Assembly (NCBI GenBank): GCA_963845285.1
Contig: CAWJRO010000018.1
Location: 124,001 to 188,000, forward strand
From: Methanobacterium_C sp963845285
GTDB lineage: Archaea > Methanobacteriota > Methanobacteria > Methanobacteriales > Methanobacteriaceae
Length of the DNA stretch: 64,000 bases
Direction: 5' to 3'
Under the pieces are notes generated by a model, which saw only the letters and a program-made list of their open reading frames with translations, was not told where the DNA came from and ran no database searches. This document shows positions 36,168-44,411 of the stretch, in pieces. The translations under genes were made by a program, and so were the position numbers. The stretch's first letter is position 1; each line of letters opens with the position of its first letter.

Positions 36168-36383
36168 ATGGATGAAAATATTGAGATAAATGAACCTAGC
36201 ATGAAAAATAAGAAACGAAAGGTTAATAGATGGGGTATATACATCAGCCTTTGTTTTATAATAATCGGTGTTGTATGGTATGGTGTAAACGTTGGTTTGA
36301 TACCCATGCAATACGTCCAGCAGGAGTTAGGACCGATTATAGTGGTGTTAATTGGACTGTTAATTTTGATAAAATCACTTTAA
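36168..36383 (+). CDS. Small two-helix membrane protein
   Basis: From the ATG at 36168 this is a 71-residue protein with a charged N-terminus and two hydrophobic helices (WGIYISLCFIIIGVVWYGV and LGPIIVVLIGLLILI), an arrangement like the LiaF/DUF5668-type membrane domain. A TATA-like box (TTTTTATATA, 36132-36141) lies about 27 bases upstream, predicting a leaderless transcript, which is why I discard the longer reading that overlaps the pilin gene. Function unknown. Confidence 0.6.
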   Translation: MDENIEINEPSMKNKKRKVNRWGIYISLCFIIIGVVWYGVNVGLIPMQYVQQELGPIIVVLIGLLILIKSL

Positions 36384-36749
36384 CTCCTTTTAATTTCCCA
36401 AAAAAACTTAAAATTGATATTATTTAAAATATTAATTTTTCGAAATGATAATGAAGTTAAGTGCTAGTTAAGTTACTTAAATGATTTGAAAGTAATTATA
36501 TTATATAAATAAAAATTAGTTGAAGCTTAATTATTCATTATTTAAGAGGCTGTCCCATAGTTCAAAATTTGCAAAAAAACCAAGAACAAATAAAGCTTTA
36601 AATTCAAAAATAAACAAATTTTGCTTATGAAAATTAATCATGAGACATCCTCATTAATCTTAATTCAATATTCAATGAGTAGATTAATATCCAGTAAATA
36701 ACATATCCAGTAAATAGATTCTAGAAAACAAATTTAAGAAGGTAATATC
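36384..36749. other. Spacer with MITE-A copy
   Basis: 366 bp without an ORF, largely occupied by the MITE-A copy at 36546-36652. Confidence 0.6.
36546..36652 (+). mobile_element. MITE-A copy 5
   Basis: A 107-bp copy with ends GAGGCTGTCCCATAG / CATGAGACATCCTC. The two ends differ at the TCTC/CCC positions, unlike copy 11, where both arms changed together. Confidence 0.85.
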
Positions 36750-37778
36750 GTGAGAGAACTACTTAAAAAACTTACAGATGCGCCAGGAATCTCTGGCTTT
36801 GAAGATGGAATTCGAGATGTAATGATAGGTGAATTAAAGGGTCATGTGGATGATATTGAAGTGGACAACATGGGAAACATGATTTCCACTAAAAAGGGAA
36901 AGGAAGGCAGTAAAAAAGTCATGTTAGCTGCCCATATGGATGAGATAGGACTCATGGTCCGTTATATCGATAAAGATGGTTTCATAAAGTTCTCAAAGAT
37001 CGGTGGAATAAACGATCAGATGCTTTTAAACCAGGAAGTTACTATATATACTTCTAAAGGTGAATTAATTGGAGTTATAGGTTCAAAACCACCACACAGG
37101 ATGAAAGAGTCTGAAAGAAAGAAAATTCTTGGTTATGAGGACATGTTCATAGATATCGGGGCTGCAGATAGAGAAGAAGCTGAAAAAATGGTAGCTGTTG
37201 GGGATGCTATCATAATAAATCAGAACTTCGCAGAACTTGGTAAGTCTCTGGTCAAAGCGAAGGCTCTTGACAACAGGGTGGGTTGTGCTGTGCTAATTGA
37301 AGTAATGAAACAGTTAGAAAGTGATGCCACAGTTTATGGGGTTGCAACAGTCCAGGAAGAAGTTGGTCTTAAAGGTGCAAAAACCTCTGCATTCAAGTTG
37401 GATCCTGACATGGCCCTAGTTTTAGATGTTACAATATCCGGCGACCATCCTGGTATCAAGGAAGAAGAGGCCCCTGCAAAGGCAGGTAAAGGTCCAGTTA
37501 TAGTACTAGCAGATGCAAGTGGAAGAGGACTTATAACACATCCTAAAGTGAAAGAACTCCTTACCTCTGTTGCAGACGAGGAAAAAATACCTTACCAGCT
37601 TGAAGTCAGTGAAGGAGGCACAACAGATGCATCAGTGATACATCTTACAAGGGAAGGAATCCCAACTGGAGTTATATCGCCTGCATCAAGATACATACAC
37701 ACTCCTGTAAGTGTTGTGAATGTTGAAGATGTTGAAAATGCAGTAAAACTTATTTTAGCAGTTCTTAAGAGGATTTAA
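36750..37778 (+). CDS. M42-family metalloaminopeptidase
   Basis: A 342-residue cytoplasmic peptidase of the TET/glutamyl aminopeptidase family, which forms tetrahedral dodecamers and trims peptides after the proteasome. Metal ligands are visible in AAHMDEIG (about 61-68), ALDNRVG (about 175), VQEEVGLKG and the terminal ASRYIHTPVSV. It starts with GTG at 36750. It stands alone with mobile-element debris upstream. Confidence 0.88.
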   Translation: MRELLKKLTDAPGISGFEDGIRDVMIGELKGHVDDIEVDNMGNMISTKKGKEGSKKVMLAAHMDEIGLMVRYIDKDGFIKFSKIGGINDQMLLNQEVTIYTSKGELIGVIGSKPPHRMKESERKKILGYEDMFIDIGAADREEAEKMVAVGDAIIINQNFAELGKSLVKAKALDNRVGCAVLIEVMKQLESDATVYGVATVQEEVGLKGAKTSAFKLDPDMALVLDVTISGDHPGIKEEEAPAKAGKGPVIVLADASGRGLITHPKVKELLTSVADEEKIPYQLEVSEGGTTDASVIHLTREGIPTGVISPASRYIHTPVSVVNVEDVENAVKLILAVLKRI

Positions 37779-38366
37779 ATCATTTTAAATCCTTTAAGTA
37801 TTTAATTTTAAGATTTCCTTTAAACTCCTTTTGATTCTCTTTTTCAATTTTTAGTTCATTTAGAAACTTCAAATCTATTTTTTTTTGAAAAATTCACATT
37901 TTTTATCTAAATTTTCAATGCATTAGATCACTTTTAATCACCTTTTATTAAGTATTACATCTTCAAATAAATGTGAATATGTTATCATTTTAACAATTAA
38001 AAATTGGAATACTTTAAATCATTTTAAGCTTTTTAGGCATCTTTTGAGCATTTTTAGACCTTACACAAACTTTAAATAGTATTGGAACCCAATGGAAGGT
38101 ATTCACTAATTACATTGGTGAATAAATTAAATAATTGAATACATAAAAATCAGGAATATAAGTTGCAGCTCTTTTTGACTTATTTGATCGATAATTAAAG
38201 AATTTTAGACAGTTTATGTAAAATTAAGAGTGATAATGCTTTTTTTTAACTAAAAATAAGTTGTTATCTAATTTACATGTGATAATGCTCTTTAATTAAA
38301 GAGCAATATCTCCTTTGAAAAAGGAATACTGGCTAATTCTTTGAAACACAAAAATTTTAGATAAGC
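37779..38366. other. Long upstream region rich in palindromes
   Basis: A 588-bp region before the secreted CxxC gene. It holds a 23-base imperfect palindrome at 38101-38123 (ATTCACTAAT / ATTGGTGAAT), a direct repeat of GTGATAATGCT at 38230-38240 and 38279-38289, the perfect 20-bp palindrome at 38286-38305 and a short TCCTTT/AAAGGA hairpin at 38311-38325. No ORF is supported. It looks like a complex promoter or a structured leader. Confidence 0.5.
38286..38325 (+). promoter_or_regulatory. Paired palindromes upstream of the CxxC protein
   Basis: TGCTCTTTAATTAAAGAGCA is a perfect 20-bp palindrome (38286-38305), followed by TCCTTT-GAA-AAAGGA (38311-38325). They lie 40-80 bases before the start codon, within the leader or promoter. 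Confidence 0.5.
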
Positions 38367-38990
38367 ATGGGAGTTGATGTTATTTCAGAGGATAAACCTC
38401 GTTTGAGGTCTAAACATGTAATGCTTTTTGTTGCATGTTTAATTATATTTTTGCCTGCTTCAGCAGCAGCAGATAGTGCTTACAATGTGCAGGTAACATC
38501 GAGTTATGTTACAGCCACAGCAAAATGTTCTGATGGAACAAGTGGTTACTATTATCATACAGCTACATTTAAAAATTACTGTCCTCACTGCCATAAGTAT
38601 GGAACATTAACTTTTAACCCAAAGGGAACTATTGAAGGAGAATGGACTTGCAGTGCATGTGATGCAGATTATTGTGCAGCTGATGGGAAAGAAAAATTAT
38701 CAGGAAGCAGTTACTATCTATCATCTTACACACCACCAAAACAAGTAAAAGCAGCACAAGAAGTAAAAGTGGTAAAAACACAAGAACCCACACAACAGGA
38801 AGAATCAGCAGTACAACCGACACAAGAATCAGCAGTACAGCCAGTTGCAGAACCAGCAGTACAGCCAGTTGCAGAACCAGCAGTACAGCCAAAACCTGTA
38901 GATCCTAAAACTAAAATGTTGAACATCTTAGATTCGTTTAAAGGCAAAAGTTTTTTTAGCTGGCCTTTAAATTATTATTTTTTTAAATAA
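38367..38990 (+). CDS. Secreted CxxC protein with Pro/Gln repeats
   Basis: A 207-residue exported protein. After a charged start there is a hydrophobic signal segment (HVMLFVACLIIFLPASAAADS, about 18-38). Next comes a zinc-ribbon-like domain with CPHC (about 72-75) and CSAC (about 95-98), plus one more cysteine nearby. The C-terminal third is a low-complexity linker with repeats of QESAVQP and AEPAVQPV, ending with a short hydrophobic tail. Such linkers often span the cell wall. The domain may bind pseudomurein or metal; this is inference, and I do not recognise the family securely. Confidence 0.65.
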   Translation: MGVDVISEDKPRLRSKHVMLFVACLIIFLPASAAADSAYNVQVTSSYVTATAKCSDGTSGYYYHTATFKNYCPHCHKYGTLTFNPKGTIEGEWTCSACDADYCAADGKEKLSGSSYYLSSYTPPKQVKAAQEVKVVKTQEPTQQEESAVQPTQESAVQPVAEPAVQPVAEPAVQPKPVDPKTKMLNILDSFKGKSFFSWPLNYYFFK

Positions 38991-38991
38991 C

Positions 38992-39099
38992 GAGCTTGTC
39001 TCATAATTCAAAATCTACAAAAAAATAAGAACATATAAGGCTTTAAATTCAAAAATAATGAAAATTATATAAGCTACAAATAATCGTGAGACAGTTTCA
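38992..39099 (+). mobile_element. MITE-A copy 6
   Basis: A 108-bp copy with ends GAGCTTGTCTCATAATTC / CGTGAGACAGTTTC located just after the CxxC gene stop. It belongs to the sub-group whose inner right end reads AATTATATAAG...ACAAATAATC. Confidence 0.82.
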
Positions 39100-39174
39100 T
39101 AACAACATTTTTTTTGATATTTTTTTATTAATCCGAACTTATGTAAAACAATAATGTTTTAATCTCAATTTTTA

Positions 39175-39888
39175 TCATTCAGAGTCTAATTCTATCCCTG
39201 ATACTATACTTATTCCACTGGAATTTATTTCATATGTTATAAATTGGGTGGGTGTCTTAGTGCTTCTCATTTTTATAATATCCATAACACGTTCTCTACG
39301 ACCTGTATATGGATTTTCACGTTTCATGAGTTTTAAAGCACCATAAACTGAGAAAAGCGCTATTTCATTGAGTTCTTTGGATGTTGCACTATCAAGTATT
39401 ATCAAAGCAGTTATGTTTCGCTGTTTAAGGTCGTAAACAAGAAGATCAAAGCGGTCTCTAAATTCATAAGGTGTTAATTTAGCTGTATAACTTCCTATAT
39501 TGTCTATAACAACCGTTTGAGTATCCTTGGGTATGTCCTGTAAAAATTTGGAGAAATTTCCCTTTGTGGATTCAATATCAATACTCATTTCGGCTTCTGT
39601 GACTTTGGCCCTTATACCTGCAAGTTCTATGAAGCTTAAAATTCCTTGATCCTTTAAACTTTTAAGATCCCAACTGAAGGCCTCACTTTGAGTGTAAAGA
39701 TCGTTTGAATCCTCTTCAGTTGTTATATATGCAGTTTTAAAACCTTGTTGACAACTCATTTTTGCAAATTGAAGTCCAAATATGGTTTTACCTGAACCTG
39801 CATCTCCTGTTACGAGAATAGACCTCTCTTCGGGAAATCCCCCAGTTATTTGGTCAATTCCATCTATCCCTGTTTTTATTCTTTTCAA
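39175..39888 (-). CDS. KaiC/RAD55-like RecA-fold ATPase
   Basis: A 237-residue single-domain ATPase. Walker A GDAGSGKTIFG is at about residues 26-36 and the Walker B strand TVVIDNIG about 125. Archaeal KaiC-like proteins commonly work with signal-transduction modules. Here it lies 77 bases downstream of a response regulator on the same strand, so the pair probably forms one operon and pathway. There is no second KaiC domain. Confidence 0.78.
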   Translation of the reverse strand: MKRIKTGIDGIDQITGGFPEERSILVTGDAGSGKTIFGLQFAKMSCQQGFKTAYITTEEDSNDLYTQSEAFSWDLKSLKDQGILSFIELAGIRAKVTEAEMSIDIESTKGNFSKFLQDIPKDTQTVVIDNIGSYTAKLTPYEFRDRFDLLVYDLKQRNITALIILDSATSKELNEIALFSVYGALKLMKRENPYTGRRERVMDIIKMRSTKTPTQFITYEINSSGISIVSGIELDSE

Positions 39889-39965
39889 ACTTTATATCTC
39901 CTTTTAAATTGTGGTTTATCTTATCTATTTTTAATTTGATATTTTTAATTTGATACAAAAATTAT

Positions 39966-41234
39966 TTATTTTAATGAGAGAAATTTAAATTCACATTTAC
40001 TTGCACCATCTGCCCTGCAGGTTGTTTGCTCCACATTTCCTTTAAGTTCAGTCCATGTGAAGCTTCTTATGATTATGGCCCGACATATAATACAAAACAT
40101 AGGACTAGTTTCATTTTCTTCTATCCATGGACAATTACTGAGTTTAATAGAATTTTCATGCCTTTTCAATGTTTTTTCAGAGTTTATTCCAAGGTTTAGA
40201 AGGAATTCTGATAACCATGAAAGGTAACATCTAAAAATGGCATCAGTATATTCTTTGGTTTTATCATAGTCTTCAAGGTATTGTTTTAGTTCTTTTACAA
40301 ATTTTGGTTTCATATTCCTTTCAAAACGGTCTGAAAAATTTCTTGTAATGTTGTTTCGGATTTGTGGTGGGATGTTTGATGCAAAAACTGGTAATGCACT
40401 TAAAACAAAACTGAAAAGTTCTCCTCTTGCTTTCTCTTTTAAAAGTTCTTCTTTTTCCTTTTCAGCTTTTCTACGTTCAGTTATATCCCGAAATATAAGT
40501 GCAACTCCTAACATGTCACCATTTTTATCTCTAATTGGAGCGCTGCTGTCATCAATTGGCAGTTTTTTCCCATTTTTTGTTATAAGAATTGTAGGCTCTT
40601 TTAATTCAATTGTTGCGTCATTTTGAACAACTTTTGTTACAGGATTTTCAATAAGAGCTCCTGTTTTTTCGTTCACTATCTTAAAAATGTCTGTAAGAGT
40701 TTTACCCATTGCTTCTTCAGAATCCCATCCTGTAACTTTTGTTGCAACAGGATTCATGAATTTAATATTTCCCTTGTTATCTGTTGCTATAACAGCATCA
40801 CCAATACTTTCAAGTGTTGTTGAAAGCCATTTTTCACTTTCTTTCAGTTTGCTCTCCATTTTGTGTTTGTAAAGAGCTACTTCAACAGCACTGTGAAGTT
40901 CCCTGTCCTCAAAAGGTTTTATTATATAACCAAATGGTTCGGTTACCTTTGCTCTTTTAAGGGTTCTCTCGTCTGAGTAAGCCGTAATATACACAACAGG
41001 TATATCATAACTGTCACGTATCATTTGGGCTGCTTCAACACCATCCATCTCCCCTTTCAGCACTATGTCCATTAAAACCAGATCAGGAGTGTTTTCAGCA
41101 ACTTTTTCAATTGCTTCTTCTCCAGAGGGAGTGATTGAAGTCACAGTGTATCCTAAGTTTTCTGCTCTCTGTTTTATATCCATAGCCACGATACTTTCAT
41201 CTTCAACTACAAGAATTTTTACATTTGACGACAT
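39966..41234 (-). CDS. Response regulator with PAS and MetOD1 output domain
   Basis: A 422-residue signalling protein. The N-terminal receiver domain (1-120) has the phospho-acceptor in PDLVLMDIVLKGEMDG (about D57) and the conserved YITAYSD and IIKPFED motifs. A PAS domain follows (about 135-265, MNPVATKVTGWDSEEAMG). A short coiled coil leads to a C-terminal domain with cysteines (NCPWIEE, MFCIICRAII, CRADGASKCEF), which fits the methanogen output domain MetOD1. It has no DNA-binding domain. Output is likely via protein contact, perhaps with the KaiC-like ATPase downstream. Confidence 0.82.
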   Translation of the reverse strand: MSSNVKILVVEDESIVAMDIKQRAENLGYTVTSITPSGEEAIEKVAENTPDLVLMDIVLKGEMDGVEAAQMIRDSYDIPVVYITAYSDERTLKRAKVTEPFGYIIKPFEDRELHSAVEVALYKHKMESKLKESEKWLSTTLESIGDAVIATDNKGNIKFMNPVATKVTGWDSEEAMGKTLTDIFKIVNEKTGALIENPVTKVVQNDATIELKEPTILITKNGKKLPIDDSSAPIRDKNGDMLGVALIFRDITERRKAEKEKEELLKEKARGELFSFVLSALPVFASNIPPQIRNNITRNFSDRFERNMKPKFVKELKQYLEDYDKTKEYTDAIFRCYLSWLSEFLLNLGINSEKTLKRHENSIKLSNCPWIEENETSPMFCIICRAIIIRSFTWTELKGNVEQTTCRADGASKCEFKFLSLK

Positions 41235-41468
41235 GATGCTCTCCTTTATTAATCTATTATCGTTTCAATTACTATTATTATAATAAATTTTAAAGTGTAA
41301 TTAAAGAATATAAAACTCTAACTGAGATAATGATTATTGATCACTGGAGGAAATTATCATTAAGTTCTTTACTATTTTTTTGCATCGTTTTAACTATAAA
41401 AATAAGAGACATAAACTCCTAATATTTTTATATATCCCCTTTATGATACTCCCTTTTTTAGATTATCT

Positions 41469-41575
41469 GAAGATGTCTCATAATTATTTGTGACTTCTAT
41501 AATTTTCATTATTTTTAAATTTAAAGCCTTATATGATATTATTTTTTTGTAGATTTTGAATTATGAGACAATCTC
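41469..41575 (-). mobile_element. MITE-A copy 7
   Basis: A reverse-oriented 107-bp copy with ends GAAGATGTCTCATAATTA / TTATGAGACAATCTC. Confidence 0.8.
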
Positions 41576-41763
41576 TGTCTATTTTAAAACCATTTTATTT
41601 CGTGCCTTCATCTTATTAGTAAGATATAGATTCATTTTATTTAAATAATTTAGGTGAATTAGATCAGTATTCCTCAAAACAAGTTTAAGATATTTGGATA
41701 AATAAAATAAAAATTTTTATAAAAAATTTAGTAAAAACCAAAAAAGGAGCAATTATATTTTAT

Positions 41764-41943
41764 GAGAATTTCTAAAAACTTTTAAAATTTAATAATATTA
41801 AAAGTTAGCATTTAGTTATTACAAATAAATACGCCATTTAAGACAATTATTGGCCATTAATAAATCAATTAAGTCATTAATAATATCATAAAACTATTTT
41901 CAAACATAATATCAACACTAAATAAAGGTTAATAGAAATTCTT
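41764..41943 (+). mobile_element. MITE-B copy 1
   Basis: A 180-bp non-coding element with inverted ends GAGAATTTCTA / TAGAAATTCTT, flanked by TTAT on both sides (41760-41763 and 41944-41947). It is about 85-90% identical by eye to the copy at 51372. Confidence 0.8.
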
Positions 41944-42110
41944 TTATATTTAAATTAAATATTAAGTTCCCTTTTTTAGGTACTAATCTATTTAAGTTTA
42001 AATTCTTTAATTTAATTTAATTTTAAACTAGTCTAAATTTTAACTGTTTTAATTTATTTTTAACTATTTTAATCCACATTTTTTTTAACTATTCTAATCC
42101 ATTTTCACAG

Positions 42111-43901
42111 CTAATTTTCGTAATGATCCTCGTGGGTTTCGTTATCTACCCTGTGTATATACTCATGAATATTACGTGCCAGATTATTACTTATGCCCTT
42201 AACATCTGCAATATCTTCAACACTGGCTTTTTTCAATTTATCAAGGCTTCCAAAGTGTTTTAGAAGTTTTATTTTTCTTTTATTCCCGACTCCGGGAATT
42301 TTATCCAGTATTGAACTGTTGAGTTGTTTGGAACGCAGCTTTTTATGGTACGTCACTGCAAATCTGTGAGCTTCATCCCTGACTCGCTGCAGGAGATGCA
42401 GAGCTTCCGAATTTTGGGGTAAAATAATTGGGCTTGGTATATGTGGCATGAAAACGTGTTCAAATTCTTTTGCAAGTCCTATAACTGGCAGGTCCATTTC
42501 AAGGGATCTGAAAACGTCCAGAGCAACGTTGAGCTGACCTTTACCTCCATCCACAAGGACAAGATCCGGCTTATTTTCACCCTCTCTTTTAAGGCGTCCG
42601 TATCTCCTCGTTAAAACCTCTTTCATCATTGCGTAATCATCAGGCCCACTTGTATTTACTTTGAACCTTCTGTAACCTCCCTTTTTGGGTGCACCGTCTT
42701 CAAACACAACCATGGATCCTACTGCCAGTTTTCCGCTGATGTTTGAAATATCAAATGCTTCGATGCGCCTTGGAAGTTTTGGTATCCTTAAATATTTTTT
42801 CAGGTCAATAAGTGCTCCTTTAACTTCTTCCTGATGTTTTCGAATGATATCAGCATTTTTAGCAACCATCTGAACCAGACGATACTCCATACCCTCATCA
42901 GGAACCTTGAAAATCACTTTATCTTCTCTCTTTTCTGACAGCCATTCTAAAAGTAGTTCTTTATCATCAACTTCGTATTGGAGCACGATCTCGGCTGGAA
43001 CGTGTCGAGGTCCAGAGTAGTACTGTTTTAAGAATGCGGATAAAACCTGATCTGAGGGGGTGTTTTCAGCACCGCTCATGAGGAAATCGTCTTTCCCTAT
43101 GATTTTACCGTCTCTAACAGAGAACACAACGACACATGCCAACTTTTCATTACATGAACATGCCACAACATCTTGATCAAGGTTTCTTGTGAGTTCCATT
43201 TTCTGTTTTTCAAGTATGTCATCTATGGAGTTCAGCTGGTCCCTTATAACTGCAGCTTTTTCATATTCATGATTCTGGGCCGCATCTGCCATGTTCTGTT
43301 TGAGTATTTCAATTATTTTGTTATATTTGCCCTCAAAAAATAATGTTACTTTATCTACCTGTTTTCTATATTCTTCTTTGCTTATTTTATTATCACATGG
43401 GGCGTTGCAAAGATATATCTGGTAGTTGAGGCAGGGTCCATCCATTCTTTTACAGTCCCTTATCTTAAAAATAGCTTTCAGAAATTTAACAAGTCTTTTA
43501 ACAGCTCCAGAGTCAGTAAATGGTCCATAATAATATGAACCATCATCCAAAACTCTCCTTGTGATTAAAACTCTGGGATAATCTTCATTGGTTACTTTTA
43601 TGTAGGGGTAACGTTTATCATCCTTGAGGCGTATATTATACCGGGGCATGTGCTTTTTTATCAGGTTTGATTCCAGGATCAGGGCTTCCTTCTCAGTATC
43701 AGTGATTATATATTCAAGATGGTTGAACTGCCTCATCTGTGCTCGAGTTTTTGGAGAGTCAATATCATCCTTAAAATAGGATTTAACCCTTTTTTTAAGG
43801 GATTTAGCCTTTCCAACATAGATAACCCGATCTTCAACATCTTTCATGATGTATACGCCCGGTTTATCTGGTAAATCTTCTGGTTTGTTGCTTTGAGCCA
43901 C
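42111..43901 (-). CDS. uvrC: UvrABC excinuclease subunit C
   Basis: The nuclease that makes both incisions in bacterial-type nucleotide excision repair. At the N-terminus is the GIY-YIG domain (KPGVYIMKDVEDRVIYVGKA), then a cysteine motif (CKRMDGPCLNYQIYLCNAPC), the UVR motif, the RNase H-like nuclease (FDISNISG, LVDGGKGQL) and C-terminal helix-hairpin-helix motifs (LDKIPGVGNKRKIKLLKHFG). 596 aa is normal. It is divergent from uvrBA with a 510-bp spacer. The UvrABC system in methanogens is of bacterial origin. Confidence 0.93.
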   Translation of the reverse strand: MAQSNKPEDLPDKPGVYIMKDVEDRVIYVGKAKSLKKRVKSYFKDDIDSPKTRAQMRQFNHLEYIITDTEKEALILESNLIKKHMPRYNIRLKDDKRYPYIKVTNEDYPRVLITRRVLDDGSYYYGPFTDSGAVKRLVKFLKAIFKIRDCKRMDGPCLNYQIYLCNAPCDNKISKEEYRKQVDKVTLFFEGKYNKIIEILKQNMADAAQNHEYEKAAVIRDQLNSIDDILEKQKMELTRNLDQDVVACSCNEKLACVVVFSVRDGKIIGKDDFLMSGAENTPSDQVLSAFLKQYYSGPRHVPAEIVLQYEVDDKELLLEWLSEKREDKVIFKVPDEGMEYRLVQMVAKNADIIRKHQEEVKGALIDLKKYLRIPKLPRRIEAFDISNISGKLAVGSMVVFEDGAPKKGGYRRFKVNTSGPDDYAMMKEVLTRRYGRLKREGENKPDLVLVDGGKGQLNVALDVFRSLEMDLPVIGLAKEFEHVFMPHIPSPIILPQNSEALHLLQRVRDEAHRFAVTYHKKLRSKQLNSSILDKIPGVGNKRKIKLLKHFGSLDKLKKASVEDIADVKGISNNLARNIHEYIHRVDNETHEDHYEN

Positions 43902-44411
43902 TAGTTTTCATCTCCTTATTTGAAGTTTAGGTCTTTAGTAAGAGATTGATTAAGAAATTGTTTTTATAATAATTATAATAAATTTTAGATTTTACTTAAT
44001 TAAATAATAAATTTAATAATCAAATTTAGTTTATTTCCATATTTTTACTATTTTTAATGTTATATTGATTATTTAGAATTATCTAATTATAAATTCAAAC
44101 AAACCAATGCATGTAATGTAATATTTATAATGTAAAACTTAGCAAAATAGGAACTTATATATTAATGTAAAAACTAAGTAGACTATATATTTATTTATAT
44201 ATATCTGTTAAATTTTATTATATAGTAAAGTGGATAAAACAATTTTAGTTTTACTAATAATATATATTAAAATACATAAATTATCTATTTTTAATTACCA
44301 ATTAGAACAAAATTCAGAAATAATTTTAGAATTTATATACACATAATAATTTTAAATGATAAACAACACATAATCTAATGTTGTTTATCCTTTTTAAAAG
44401 AGGATTTAGAA
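43902..44411. other. Divergent uvrC/uvrBA promoter region
   Basis: 510 bp of highly A/T-rich DNA with several TATA-like runs (ATATTTATTTATATATAT near 44185-44202). No clear operator or SOS-type site is recognised and there is no ORF. Confidence 0.5.

Larger units (their letters stand above)
41235..42110. other. Gene desert with two mobile-element families
   Basis: 876 bp without an ORF between the response regulator promoter and the 3' end of uvrC. It holds MITE-A copy 7 (41469-41575) and MITE-B copy 1 (41764-41943). The remainder is simple A/T sequence. Confidence 0.65.
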
